Shown: positions 1 through 8,760, numbered from the stretch's first letter. The stretch is 64,000 nt of DNA from Burkholderia sp. HI2500 (GCF_002223055.1 NZ_NKFL01000006.1:1860001-1924000); one strand, 5' to 3'. Notes: generated by a model not told the origin, from the sequence alone. Numbers and translations: made by a program.

Positions 1-882
1 ATCTGGGTGCTCAACAACAGCGCCAATGCGGTGCTGCGGCTCGCGGGGCTGTCCGCCGACCACGGCAGCGACGCCCACTACTCGACCGACGAGCTGAAGC
101 TGATCCTGCGCAGCCGCCGCAGCACGGCCGGCAATCCGGCCCAGCCGGCGCGCGGCACGTACAGCAACGACGAGTGGAACACGCTCGCGCATTCGCTCGA
201 CTTTTCGTCGATGACCGTGTCGGACCTGATGCGGCCGGCCCATGAAATGATCGGCCTGCGCCGCGACCTGCCGCTGCCCGACAACATGGAGATCGTCGCG
301 CGACACCGCTTCAGCCGCTATCCGCTGTTCGAGGATGCGTCGCGCGAACAGGTGAGCGGGCTGATCCACCTGAAGGACCTGCTGCTCGCGCGTCACGCGG
401 GTGCGGCGCTGGAAGACCTGTCGGACTACGTCCGCCCCGTGCAGTACGTGCGGCCCGACACGCCGGCGCTCGACCTGTTCCGCCGCTTCCGCAAGGGCGC
501 GCCGCACTTCGCGCTGGTCGGCAACAAGGGCGAGAAGCCGATCGGCTTCCTGACGCTCGACAACCTGCTCGGCGCGCTGGTCGGCCAGATCCACGACGAG
601 TTCCGCCAGGGCGACGCCGACTGGAGCCGCCTCGACGACGGCACGCTGATGGGCAAGGGCAGCCTGCCCGTCGTGTCGCTCGAACAGGCGCTCGGCATCG
701 ACATCGACGAAGGCCGTGCGGAATCGGTCGGCGGCCTCGTGATCCAGGCGCTCAGCGACCTGCCGACCGAAGGGCAGCGCGTGTCGTTCGACCGCTTCGA
801 CGTCGTCGTGAAGAAGATGAACGGGCCGCGCATCGTGCTCGTGCGCGTCTACCCGAAGATCTCGAAAGAGGCCGACGAATGA
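1..882 (+). CDS. CBS-pair/CorC-domain transporter protein (hemolysin family), 5' end missing
   Basis: The reading frame is open from base 1 and ends with TGA at 880-882, so the N-terminus lies outside the window; the first in-frame GTG at 7 is not a convincing start. The visible 293 residues are the cytoplasmic part of a CNNM/CorC (HlyC-like) membrane protein. A pair of CBS modules spans roughly residues 60-195 (DLMRPAHEMIGL, then YPLFEDASREQVSGLIHLKDLL). A C-terminal CorC/HlyC transporter-associated domain follows (TLMGKGSLPVVSLEQALGI to the end). Family members are linked to Mg/Co efflux or resistance, with CBS modules binding adenine nucleotides. The membrane DUF21 domain must be upstream. 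It lies 22 bp before the ThiE-like gene on the same strand, so co-transcription is possible. Confidence 0.85.
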   Translation: MWVLNNSANAVLRLAGLSADHGSDAHYSTDELKLILRSRRSTAGNPAQPARGTYSNDEWNTLAHSLDFSSMTVSDLMRPAHEMIGLRRDLPLPDNMEIVARHRFSRYPLFEDASREQVSGLIHLKDLLLARHAGAALEDLSDYVRPVQYVRPDTPALDLFRRFRKGAPHFALVGNKGEKPIGFLTLDNLLGALVGQIHDEFRQGDADWSRLDDGTLMGKGSLPVVSLEQALGIDIDEGRAESVGGLVIQALSDLPTEGQRVSFDRFDVVVKKMNGPRIVLVRVYPKISKEADE

Positions 883-904
883 CGGCCGCGCCGCGCCGCA
901 CGCG

Positions 905-1489
905 ATGAACGCCACGCTGCCGCGCTGCTGCGTGATCACGCCGGAGCCGGCGTCCGCGTCGGCGGCCGATTGCGCGGCGTTCCTCGACCGGCTGTCGGCC
1001 GTGCTCGCGCGCGGCGAGACGCTCGTGCAACTGCGCGTGAAGTCGCTCGATGCAGCCGCGTTCGCGCGACTCGCCGTCGAAGCGCTCGCGCGCTGCGACG
1101 CGGCCGGCGCGCACCTGATGCTGAACGGGCCGATCGATGCGGCCGGCGTGATGCGGCTCGACGGCGCCGGCTGGCATCTCGACGGCACCGCGTTGCGCGC
1201 CGCCACGCAGCGGCCATTGCCGGCCGGACGCTGGGTGTCCGCCGCCTGCCACACGCGCGACGACTTGCTGCTGGCCGCGCGCGCCGGCGCGGATTTCGTC
1301 ACGCTGTCGCCCGTGTTGCCGACGCTCAGCCATCCCGGTGCGCCGACGCTCGGCTGGGCACAGTTCGGCGCGCTGGCCGCCGAGGCCGCCCTGCCCGTCT
1401 TCGCGCTCGGCGGCATGACACGTGCCCACCTCGACGATGCACGCCGCCACGGCGCCTACGGCATCGCGGGCATTCGCGGGTTCTGGTAG
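905..1489 (+). CDS. stand-alone thiamine-phosphate-synthase-like (ThiE/TenI fold) protein
   Basis: This is a 194-residue TIM-barrel protein of the thiamine monophosphate synthase/TenI superfamily. The family signature is clear near the C-terminus: DFVTLSPVLPTLSHPGAPTLGW, then PVFALGGM and GIAGIRGFW. This form is closest to the ThiE-like domain usually found fused behind a MutT/Nudix domain in beta- and gammaproteobacteria; here it stands alone. In true ThiE the barrel condenses HMP-PP with the thiazole phosphate, but the diphosphate-binding segments are not obvious here, so enzymatic ThiE activity is unproven. The start ATG at 905 follows the upstream CorC gene by 22 bp with no clear ribosome binding site, so translational coupling is plausible. 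Confidence 0.75.
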   Translation: MNATLPRCCVITPEPASASAADCAAFLDRLSAVLARGETLVQLRVKSLDAAAFARLAVEALARCDAAGAHLMLNGPIDAAGVMRLDGAGWHLDGTALRAATQRPLPAGRWVSAACHTRDDLLLAARAGADFVTLSPVLPTLSHPGAPTLGWAQFGALAAEAALPVFALGGMTRAHLDDARRHGAYGIAGIRGFW

Positions 1490-1559
1490 TTCGGAGCTTG
1501 CTGCGGTGCAGCCGGGCGCAGATGCGCCCGGCCTCTCAAACGCTTACCCGATGACGTCG

Positions 1560-3212
1560 TCATGCGTTCAGGTTCGGACGCATGCCGCGCCAGGCACCGT
1601 CATCGATGCGACGCGCATCGTGCGTGAGCGCATACCGGTTGACGTCACCCGTCAGCCACGCGACGAGCGCATATGGCGGCAACACCCCTTCATCGACCCG
1701 GTCGCGCGCCCGTGCCGGCGTCTCGAACACGACCCGCCCTCTGGGCGCATCGAACGGCACCGCGTCGGGCGACAGGTTCAACGCGATCGTCAGCGTCTCG
1801 TCGTCGGCGAGCCGCCAGGATGCGAGCAGCGCGTCGGCATCGCCGTCGCCGTCCGACTTCAGCGCACGCGCCTCCTGCGGCCGGCAATCGGACAATCGCG
1901 GCGCGATCAGCTTCGCGCGCACCGCGAGCGCCGACTGCACGAAATGCGCGCGATCGGCATCGCGCGCGGTTTCGTCGAAGATCAACGGGATCTGCGGCGT
2001 GAGCAGCGACAGCGCCAGTGCGGCCAGACCGGCCGCCTGCCCGTGGTCGCCCTGCCCGCTGTCGCGCCACGCGCCATCGGACAGCACCAGCGACGTCAAC
2101 GACAGCCCGCTGTCGGCAGCCATGTGTTCCCCCGACCCGGCCGGCTGGAATGCGGCCCCGGCCGCGGTCAGCGCGCGGGCGAGCGTGTGGATCGACTGGT
2201 GCATGGAAATGCCTTCGTGGGCCGACGTATCGCGCCCCGTCAGCCGATGCAGCGCGCGTTCGCCGCAGCCGTTCCACTGCGCATCGAAATGGGTATCGGC
2301 AAGATGCGCCGGATGCCGCTCGCTGCCGAGGACGAGATGGATCAGCCGGTCGGCCGGCACGGCCGCGCGCACACGATCCGCGATCTCGCGCAGCCACGAC
2401 ACGCCGATCCGGTCGGCCTCGCGCAGGCGCAGCCCGTCGCAACGGTACTCGTCGATCCAGTACAGCGCGTTGTCGCAGAAGAAATCGCAGACTTCCGGAT
2501 GATCGAGCGCGAGCGGCGGCGCCTGGAGCGGATCGTCACGCGTATGGAAGAACGGCGCCGCGTAGTGGCGCAGCGCCTCGGTGCCGCTGCCGAAGCGCGC
2601 GTAATCGAGTTCCAGCAACACCGCGAGACCGTAGCCGTGCGCGTCGTCGATCAGCGCCTTAAGCGCGTCGGGGCCGCCTTCGGCCGCGAGCGGCGCGAAC
2701 GGCAGGCTGTCGTGCGGCGACGCGAGCAGTTCCAGCGCGGTCACGCCGAGCCGCGCGAGTTGCGGCAGGCGCCGGCGCACGCCGTCGAAGCCGCCCACCG
2801 CGTGCGGGCGAATCGCATAGAGCGCGATGTCTTCCCATGCGCGCCCGTGCCAGAACGTGTTGCGCCACGTGAACGCGCGCGGATCGATGACCTCGCTCGG
2901 GCCGTTGAGCCCTTCGGGTTGCGAGCGCGACGCGGGATCGGGAATCGATACCGCATCGTCGAGGCGATAGCGATAAAGCGCACCCGCACCGCAATCGGCA
3001 AAGACTTCGAACCAGTTCGTGCCGGCCGCCGTCATCGGGACGAGCAACGGGCCGAAGCCGGTATCGAGTTCGAGCTGGACCTGCGTGCTGCCCGGCGCCC
3101 ACACGCGAAAATGCGTGCGCGGCGTCGCGCAGAGCGCGCCACAGGGCTGGGCGCCGAACGGCAAGCAGTGAATGTAGTGCTGCGCATACGGATCGTGCGG
3201 ACAATCGGACAT
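1560..3212 (-). CDS. TreZ-like GH13 protein with lost catalytic motifs (probable pseudoenzyme)
   Basis: Start chosen at the second ATG of an ATGATG pair, 6 bases after AGGAG (3219-3223); this gives 550 residues. The order of elements matches maltooligosyltrehalose trehalohydrolase (TreZ): an N-terminal CBM48-type domain (FRVWAPGSTQVQLEL), a GH13 barrel and a C-terminal beta domain. The GH13 signatures are degraded. Region I, usually DVVYNHFG, reads ELDYARFG. Region II, usually DGFRLDA, reads DGLRLREA, so Arg264 replaces the nucleophile Asp. The general-acid Glu region reads HLVLGSER. The NHDQIGNR motif is absent, with LSDGAWRDSG at the likely equivalent place. The frame is intact and codon use is normal, so this is not a recent pseudogene. 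A non-catalytic or altered role is inferred; no treY or treS is adjacent. Confidence 0.8.
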   Translation of the reverse strand: MSDCPHDPYAQHYIHCLPFGAQPCGALCATPRTHFRVWAPGSTQVQLELDTGFGPLLVPMTAAGTNWFEVFADCGAGALYRYRLDDAVSIPDPASRSQPEGLNGPSEVIDPRAFTWRNTFWHGRAWEDIALYAIRPHAVGGFDGVRRRLPQLARLGVTALELLASPHDSLPFAPLAAEGGPDALKALIDDAHGYGLAVLLELDYARFGSGTEALRHYAAPFFHTRDDPLQAPPLALDHPEVCDFFCDNALYWIDEYRCDGLRLREADRIGVSWLREIADRVRAAVPADRLIHLVLGSERHPAHLADTHFDAQWNGCGERALHRLTGRDTSAHEGISMHQSIHTLARALTAAGAAFQPAGSGEHMAADSGLSLTSLVLSDGAWRDSGQGDHGQAAGLAALALSLLTPQIPLIFDETARDADRAHFVQSALAVRAKLIAPRLSDCRPQEARALKSDGDGDADALLASWRLADDETLTIALNLSPDAVPFDAPRGRVVFETPARARDRVDEGVLPPYALVAWLTGDVNRYALTHDARRIDDGAWRGMRPNLNA

Positions 3213-3522
3213 CATGCGCTCCTCGTGCGTACCGAGCGGCATGGCCGCGCCAGCGGGGCGCGGCGCATAGGGGCCCGGCATGCGACGGCCAGGCGGGGGG
3301 AGAGAACCGAGTATGCGCCGGATTCGCTACCGCGATGCATCGCATCCGGACATTTTTAAATACGAATCGACCCCGGGGAAAACCCGCAATCCCGCCGGTC
3401 CCGACGAGTCGGGTAGCAGCCATACCGGAATGGCTGCTCGCCTTGTTGCACCGGCCGCGCACGCTTACGCTCTGCGCCATGCTCGCGGACACGACGTCCG
3501 CGCCCGACCCGAGGAACCCGCC

Positions 3523-4230
3523 ATGTCGCTTCCCGCCAGCGCCGCCAAATTCGATCCGGCACGCGCGCACGAATACGCCGAGCAATCCCGCATCGCACTC
3601 GCCGGCTACGATGCCTGCCACGAACTCACCGCGTGCATGCTCGCGTCGGCGATCGCGGCGCCCGACGCGCGGATCCTCGTCACGGGCGCGGGCGGCACCG
3701 GGCAGGAAATCTGCGTGGCGGCCGCGCTCGAGCCGGGCTGGCAGTTCACGGCCGTCGACCCGTCCGCGCCGATGCTCGCGCTCGCGCGCTCGAACGTCGA
3801 GGCCGCGGGTTTCGGCGCACGCACGGCGTTCGTCGAGGACGGTGTCGATGCGTTGCCCGACACGCCCGCGTTCGACGGCGCGACGCTGATCGGCGTGCTG
3901 CACCACGTCCCCGGCGACGCAGCGAAGGCGGCGCTGCTGCATGCGATCGCGCGGCGCCTGAAACCCGGCGCGCCGCTCGTGCTCGCCGGCAACCATCGCC
4001 GCTACGCGGACCACCCGCGCCTGCTCGACGCATGGCAGCAGCGCTGGCGCATGAAAGGTGCGACGCCCGACGCCGTGCGCGCGCAACTCGCGAAGATCCT
4101 GCAGGGCGCCGATCCGCCCGCGTCCGAGGAAGCGGTGTTCGGCCTGCTGCGCGATGCGGGCTTCGATGCGCCGCTGCGCTTTTTCGCGAGCCTGTTCTGG
4201 GGTGCGTGGATCGCGGTGCGGCGCGCGTGA
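3523..4230 (+). CDS. class I SAM-dependent methyltransferase
   Basis: The 235-residue protein has a Rossmann-type methyltransferase core. Motif I is ILVTGAGGTGQE (residues ~50-61) in place of the common LDLGCGTG form, followed by an acidic residue in FTAVDPSAPML. A later LIGVLHHVP segment matches the motif IV region of ubiquinone/menaquinone-type methyltransferases. ATG at 3523 was chosen because GAGGAA lies 9 bases upstream; the longer frame upstream has no comparable site. Substrate cannot be deduced. It precedes a glutathione S-transferase gene on the same strand by 125 bp. Confidence 0.8.
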   Translation: MSLPASAAKFDPARAHEYAEQSRIALAGYDACHELTACMLASAIAAPDARILVTGAGGTGQEICVAAALEPGWQFTAVDPSAPMLALARSNVEAAGFGARTAFVEDGVDALPDTPAFDGATLIGVLHHVPGDAAKAALLHAIARRLKPGAPLVLAGNHRRYADHPRLLDAWQQRWRMKGATPDAVRAQLAKILQGADPPASEEAVFGLLRDAGFDAPLRFFASLFWGAWIAVRRA

Positions 4231-4355
4231 TGGCGCGGGGTGGCCGGCCAGGCGCGGCCGGCCAGACGCCGTTCGTCACGGCGCGCAACGCGTTTCGCGT
4301 ATGCGCCCTCCGCGCTGGGTATGATGTCGTTCCCGCCCCCACTCCCGGCGTCGAC

Positions 4356-5024
4356 ATGCTCACCGTCCATCACCTGAACAACTCGCGCTCGCAGCGCGTG
4401 CTCTGGCTGCTCGAAGAACTGGATGTGCCGTACGAGATCGTGCGCTACGCGCGCGATCCGAAGACGATGCTGGCGCCGCCCGAGTTGCGCGCGATCCATC
4501 CGCTCGGCAAGTCGCCGGTCATCACCGACGACGGCCGCACGTACGCCGAATCGGGCGCGATCATCGAATACCTGGTCGAACGCTACGGCAACGGGCGCCT
4601 CGCGCCGCCGCCCGGCACGCCGGCGCGGCACGACTACACGTACTGGCTGCACTACGCGGAAGGGTCGGCGATGCCGCCGCTGCTGCTCAAGCTCGTCGCG
4701 CTGCGGATCGCGCACGCGCCGATGCCGTTCTTCGCCCGGTCGATCGCGCGCAAGATCGCCGACACGCTGCAGTCGAGCTTCGTCGATCCGCAGATCGCCC
4801 TGCATCTCGGGCATGTCGACGACACGTTGGGCCGCACCGGCTGGTTCGTCGGCGACGGTTTCAGCGCAGCCGACATCCAGATGAGCTTTCCGCTCGAAGC
4901 CGCGACCGCGCGCGGAGGCGGCAGCCGGTATCCCGCGATCGCGCGCTTCCTCGACGCGATCCACGCACGGCCCGCGTACCAGCGGGCGCTGGAACGCGGC
5001 GGCCCGTACGACCTGCTCAAGTAA
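4356..5024 (+). CDS. glutathione S-transferase family protein
   Basis: The 222-residue cytosolic GST has an N-terminal thioredoxin-fold domain beginning LTVHHLNNSRSQRVLWLLEE, where the SRSQR stretch carries the catalytic Ser/Tyr region of bacterial beta/theta-like GSTs. NPLGKSPV-type glutathione-binding residues appear as HPLGKSPVITDDG, then the conserved E-S pair in YAESGAIIEYL. The all-alpha C-terminal domain contains WFVGDGFSAADIQMSFPLE, the usual N-capping box. These enzymes conjugate glutathione to electrophiles or reduce peroxides; substrate unknown. It ends 24 bp from the convergent DUF1345 gene. Confidence 0.9.
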   Translation: MLTVHHLNNSRSQRVLWLLEELDVPYEIVRYARDPKTMLAPPELRAIHPLGKSPVITDDGRTYAESGAIIEYLVERYGNGRLAPPPGTPARHDYTYWLHYAEGSAMPPLLLKLVALRIAHAPMPFFARSIARKIADTLQSSFVDPQIALHLGHVDDTLGRTGWFVGDGFSAADIQMSFPLEAATARGGGSRYPAIARFLDAIHARPAYQRALERGGPYDLLK

Positions 5025-5048
5025 CGCTGCGAATGGCCGTGGCCTGCG

Positions 5049-5705
5049 TCAGCTCAGCAGGCCCGCCGCGACGTTGATCGACAGCCCGAGCACGGCCATG
5101 TTGAAGTAGAACGACAGGATCGACTGCGCGAGCACCGAGCGTCGCGCGGAACGGTTCGCCAGCGACACGTCGGCCGTCTGCGACGCGACCGCGAGCGTGA
5201 ACGCGAAATACAGGAAATCCCAGTAATCGGGTTCGGGGTTCTTGTCCGGAAAGCGCAGCGCGCGATCGTTGCTCGGCGAGCCGTAATAGAGCCGCGCATA
5301 GTGCAGCGTGAAGATCGTCGGGATCAGGAACCACGCGCCGAACAGCGTCGCGCCCGTGATCGCGTAATGGCTGAGCCCCGCGCTGAAGCCGACGCTCTTG
5401 GCGGTCGCGAGTTCGATCGCGATCGCGGCGACGCTCGCGACGGTTGCAAGGCACACGACGGTCAGCACGGTCGTCGCGTTTTCATCCTCGCGGATCGCGA
5501 TTTCGCGCACCTGGTGATGGTGCGCGGTAATCATGCGCACCCACATCAGCAAGAGATACAGCCAGATCGCGCAATCCCAGCCGATCAGCGCACGCACGGT
5601 CGGACGCAGCGAAAACGGCAGCAGCACCGCGCACAGCAAGCCGGCGACGAACGCCGCGACCATGCGCGGCCGGTTGCGTAATACCTGCGGATAAATCGTC
5701 ATCAT
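5049..5705 (-). CDS. DUF1345 family inner-membrane protein
   Basis: A 218-residue protein (start at ATGATG, 5703-5705 or 5700-5702) with about five hydrophobic segments: MVAAFVAGLLCAVLLPFSL, GWDCAIWLYLLLMWV, TVLTVVCLATVASVAAIAI, GATLFGAWFLIPTIF and a C-terminal SFYFNMAVLGLSINVAAG. The central NPEPDYWDFLYFAFTLAVASQTADV motif is the hallmark of DUF1345 proteins, whose biochemical role is unknown. The gene is monocistronic, convergent with the GST gene and divergent from the phosphatase at 5842. Confidence 0.85.
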   Translation of the reverse strand: MMTIYPQVLRNRPRMVAAFVAGLLCAVLLPFSLRPTVRALIGWDCAIWLYLLLMWVRMITAHHHQVREIAIREDENATTVLTVVCLATVASVAAIAIELATAKSVGFSAGLSHYAITGATLFGAWFLIPTIFTLHYARLYYGSPSNDRALRFPDKNPEPDYWDFLYFAFTLAVASQTADVSLANRSARRSVLAQSILSFYFNMAVLGLSINVAAGLLS

Positions 5706-5841
5706 GTGATTCCGAAAGCAAATGGAAAGGGTTCGGCCGGCGCGCGGGACATACCGCCGCGCCGTACCGGCGGGTATTGCCCCGATTATCGTCATTCCAT
5801 CGTGACGTGGCGATGGGGGCGCGAGCGCCTAAGATATTGGG

Positions 5842-6573
5842 ATGACTGCCACCGCCCCCCTCTGCCACCATCCGGCGAACACGGTCGGCCGCGACTTCGT
5901 CGTCGGCGACCTGCACGGCTGCGTGGATGTGCTGCGCGCGCTGCTGCACGACATCCGCTTCGATCCGGCCCGCGACCGCCTGTTCTCGGTCGGCGACCTC
6001 GTCGACCGCGGCCCGGCCTCCGAAACCACGCTCGACCTGCTCGACCGCCCGTGGTGCCACGTCGTGCGCGGCAATCACGAGGAAGTGCTGAGCCTCGTGG
6101 CGCGCGGCAAGCTGTCGCCCGACGCGTGGCGCGGGATCGGCGGCGACTGGGGTGCCGACCTGCCGCCGGAACGGCTGCACGCGCATGCGGCACGCGTCGA
6201 CGCGCTGCCGCTGGTGCGGGTGATCGGCGACGGCCCCGGGCGCTTCAACGTGCTGCATGCGGAATTCTTCGGCTCGGACGCCGATCTCGACACCGGCAGC
6301 TATGCGCACGACGTGCGCGAGCGGCTGATGTGGGGCCGCGATCTCGTCCAGGGGCTCGCCGATCCGGCGCGGCAGGCCGGGCTGTCGCTGACCTGCACCG
6401 GGCACACGCCGGTGCGCGCGCCACAGCGGATCGGCGCGCAGTGGTTCATCGACACGGGCGCGTTCGCACCGGCCGGGCGGCTCACGCTCGCCGAGCCGCA
6501 CACCGGGCGCACCTGGTCGATGACGCAGGCCGAGGCACGCGAACGCCACGCGGGCGACTGGCCGCTGCCTTGA
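5842..6573 (+). CDS. PPP-family metallophosphoesterase (PrpA/PphA-like protein phosphatase)
   Basis: The 243-residue protein carries the three metal-binding motifs of PPP phosphatases in order: GDLHG (residues ~22-26), GDLVDRG (~50-56) and RGNHE (~75-79). C-terminal histidine motifs follow at LHAEF and TCTGHTP. Length and motif spacing match the lambda/PrpA family of bacterial Ser/Thr or diadenosine-tetraphosphate phosphatases, which use a di-manganese centre. The intergenic region upstream is shared with the divergent DUF1345 gene. The cytosolic substrate is unknown; phosphoprotein or Ap4A are the usual candidates. Confidence 0.88.
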   Translation: MTATAPLCHHPANTVGRDFVVGDLHGCVDVLRALLHDIRFDPARDRLFSVGDLVDRGPASETTLDLLDRPWCHVVRGNHEEVLSLVARGKLSPDAWRGIGGDWGADLPPERLHAHAARVDALPLVRVIGDGPGRFNVLHAEFFGSDADLDTGSYAHDVRERLMWGRDLVQGLADPARQAGLSLTCTGHTPVRAPQRIGAQWFIDTGAFAPAGRLTLAEPHTGRTWSMTQAEARERHAGDWPLP

Positions 6574-6617
6574 GGCGCCGACAGGGGCTGATAGATGCTG
6601 ACGCGCGCAAGCGGGCC

Positions 6618-7313
6618 CTAGCCGACCTGGTTCAGTTCGAACACCGCATCGACGGCCGAGCCGTTCCAGTTGTATTCGAGGTAGGCCGCGTGATGGCAGT
6701 CGCGCAGCAGCGCGGTGCGGAACGCCGCCAGGCACTCGCCGCGCGGGTCGCGCACCGACGGATAGACGATCCCCGCACCGCCCGCATTGCGCACCGCGCG
6801 ACCAAGCGCCTGCCCGGCGCTGTAATCGAGCGGATGCAGCAGCGCCGGATCGCGTTTCGGCCACGTGCGGATGTCGGCCACGTCGCCCTGCGCGATCACC
6901 GTATAGAGCCGCATTTGCTGGCGCATCGGCGGCTCCTTGGTCGCTTCCAGGAACAACGCGCTGTGATACCGCGTTTCGGCGATCGCCGTATCGCGCGAAC
7001 GCGCGCAGTAGAACACGCCGTAGCTGCCGTCGGAAAAGCGGCTGCCCTGCGGATTCAGGTGCGTGAACGCGGCCATGATCGGCCCCCAGCCCTGCCCATA
7101 GCGGCGCTCGGCGGGCGGCACGAGGTCCAGTGTGCCGACTTCGTTGCGGATGCGGTCGTTGGTCAGCGATTCGAGTGCGTAAAGCGCGTCGAAATCGTCC
7201 GCCGAGGCTACGCGGTCGAACAGGTTGATCGCCGGGAAACGGGTGGGGATCACGCGATAGGCTGGCGCCCAGTCGACCGCGGTCGTGGGCCATTGTTGTG
7301 CTTGGATCGGCAT
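6618..7313 (-). CDS. RES-domain toxin of a RES/Xre toxin-antitoxin pair
   Basis: This 231-residue RES-family protein begins YRVIPTRFPAINLF (the conserved Arg of the fold) and contains the GSRFSDGSYGVFYCARSRDTAIAETRYH block. There the Arg, Tyr and Glu of the RES signature (Y-x-A...A-x-x-E) can be seen. A late block AGIVYPSVRDPRGECLAAF also matches the family. RES toxins (MbcT, ParT) attack NAD+ or modify targets by ADP-ribosyl transfer, and are neutralised by an Xre/DUF2384 partner. The start ATG lies 2 bases after the stop of that partner gene, so the pair is translationally linked in the antitoxin-toxin order usual for the family. Confidence 0.88.
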   Translation of the reverse strand: MPIQAQQWPTTAVDWAPAYRVIPTRFPAINLFDRVASADDFDALYALESLTNDRIRNEVGTLDLVPPAERRYGQGWGPIMAAFTHLNPQGSRFSDGSYGVFYCARSRDTAIAETRYHSALFLEATKEPPMRQQMRLYTVIAQGDVADIRTWPKRDPALLHPLDYSAGQALGRAVRNAGGAGIVYPSVRDPRGECLAAFRTALLRDCHHAAYLEYNWNGSAVDAVFELNQVG

Positions 7314-7315
7314 GG

Positions 7316-7735
7316 TCACGCCCAGCCACCTCGCATCGCGTCGAGATATTGCCGGACGGCGACCAGATCGCCGACGTTGCCGGCGAGCATCCGGTCGAGT
7401 GCGCGCTTGCCGCCGAACGGCGCCGCGTCGTTCGGCCGCTTGACCCACGCATCGGCCGCGGCCGGCTGCGGCAGCAGGATCTGCAGCGCCTTGTAGATGC
7501 CGAGCAACAGCGATAGCCGTTCGAGCGTATCGCGCGGCAGCCGCGCCGATTCCGGCGTGGCCTTCCACTTGAAGAACGTCGAACGGCCGGGCGACCCGAG
7601 CAGCACGATCTGCTCGTCGATCGTCAGTTCCCAGTCGCGTGCGATGTTGAAAAACGCGCGCAGGCCAGCCGCCGACATCTGCGCGACCGAGGCCTGCGGC
7701 GAGGCGGAGTGCGATTCATAAGCGGGCCGTGACAT
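7316..7735 (-). CDS. Xre/MbcA/ParS-type antitoxin
   Basis: The 139-residue protein has an N-terminal Xre-like helix-turn-helix region (ELTIDEQIVLLGSPGRSTFFKWK, residues ~36-58) and a C-terminal DUF2384 toxin-binding domain (ERLSLLLGIYKALQIL; PFGGKRALDRMLAGNVGDLVAVRQYLDAMRGGW). The start was set at ATG 7733-7735, after which the antitoxin consensus begins. Its stop is 2 bases from the RES toxin start. An inverted repeat immediately upstream is the likely autorepression site. Loss of the antitoxin would be expected to free an NAD-depleting toxin (family knowledge). Confidence 0.87.
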   Translation of the reverse strand: MSRPAYESHSASPQASVAQMSAAGLRAFFNIARDWELTIDEQIVLLGSPGRSTFFKWKATPESARLPRDTLERLSLLLGIYKALQILLPQPAAADAWVKRPNDAAPFGGKRALDRMLAGNVGDLVAVRQYLDAMRGGWA

Positions 7736-7740
7736 GATCG

Positions 7741-7774
7741 TTAGTCTCGAAACGAATTTACTAACAAGATTAGT
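7741..7774. promoter_or_regulatory. putative antitoxin operator (TTAGT/ACTAA repeats)
   Basis: Three half-sites lie just upstream of the antitoxin ATG: TTAGT at 7741-7745, ACTAA at 7760-7764 and TTAGT at 7770-7774. The last two form a perfect inverted repeat with a 5-base spacer (ACTAA-caaga-TTAGT). The whole stretch is distinctly AT-rich compared with its surroundings. Autorepression of Xre/DUF2384 antitoxins at such repeats is known; binding here is inferred. Confidence 0.55.
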
Positions 7775-7969
7775 CCATTTTCGTATTTTTGCAAGGGTCG
7801 AGACCCGCCGATCGATCCGCCCATCCGACAAAACGATATTTTTTGTCCATTCTGGACTCTGATTTTATTTTCTGCGTTAATGGCCGTGCGGACACCGCGC
7901 GCAGACGCGGTTCGTATCCGTGAAACCGTGTCGCACAGAAACCGGAAGCACCCCGCCAAGGAACGCACC

Positions 7970-8752
7970 ATGAAGAGACTGATTGCCGCTGTTTCGATCG
8001 CCCTGCTCGCGGTATCCGCAGGCCCCGCCGTCGCGAAGGACTGGACCACGATCCGCTTCGGCACCGATGCCAGCTACGCGCCGTTCGAGTCGAAGGCGCC
8101 GGACGGCAAGCTCGTCGGCTTCGACATCGACCTCGGCAACGAGATCTGCGCGCGCCTGAAGGCGAAGTGCGTGTGGCTCGAGAACGATTTCGACGGGATG
8201 ATTCCGGCGCTGAAGGCGAAGAAGTTCGATGCGGTGCTGTCGTCGATGTCGATTACGCCGCAGCGTGCGCAGCAGATCGGCTTCACGACGAAGATCTACA
8301 ACCAGCCGACGCGGCTCGTCGTGAAGAAGGGCTCGCCGCTGCTGCCGACGGCCGAATCGCTGAAGGGCAAATCGATCGGCGTCGAACAGGGCACGACGCA
8401 GGAAACGTATGCGAAGGCGTACTGGGGCAAGCAAGGCGCGAACGTCGTGTCGTACCAGAACCAGGACGGCGTGTACGCGGACCTGACCTCGGGCCGCCTC
8501 GACGCGGCACTGCAGGATGAAGTGCAGGCGGCCATCGGGTTCCTGAAATCGCCGCGCGGCGCGAACTACTCGTTCGTCGGCCCCGAGCTCGTCGACGAGA
8601 AGGTGCTCGGCATCGGCGCCGGCATCGGGCTGCGCAAGGAGGACACCGACCTGAAGGCGAAGATCGACGGCGCCATCCTCGAGATGGTCAAGGACGGCAC
8701 CTACAAGCGGCTCGCGTCCAAGTACTTCGACTTCGACATCTACGGCGGCTGA
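7970..8752 (+). CDS. periplasmic amino-acid-binding protein (HisJ/ArgT-like), orphan
   Basis: The 260-residue protein starts with a signal peptide (MKRLIAAVSIALLAVSAGPAVA, cleavage after AVA) and has the family 3 solute-binding fold. Landmarks are FGTDASYAPFESKAPDGKLVGFDIDLGNEIC near the N-terminus, then FDAVLSSMSITPQR, which binds the ligand carboxylate and amino groups, and a C-terminal GTYKRLASKYFDFDIYGG. These match lysine/arginine/ornithine/histidine-binding proteins. The chosen ATG follows AAGGA by 7 bases; the longer frame upstream lacks a signal peptide. No ABC permease or ATPase is adjacent, so it must use components encoded elsewhere or act as a sensor. Confidence 0.9.
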   Translation: MKRLIAAVSIALLAVSAGPAVAKDWTTIRFGTDASYAPFESKAPDGKLVGFDIDLGNEICARLKAKCVWLENDFDGMIPALKAKKFDAVLSSMSITPQRAQQIGFTTKIYNQPTRLVVKKGSPLLPTAESLKGKSIGVEQGTTQETYAKAYWGKQGANVVSYQNQDGVYADLTSGRLDAALQDEVQAAIGFLKSPRGANYSFVGPELVDEKVLGIGAGIGLRKEDTDLKAKIDGAILEMVKDGTYKRLASKYFDFDIYGG

Positions 8753-8760
8753 AACGGCGT

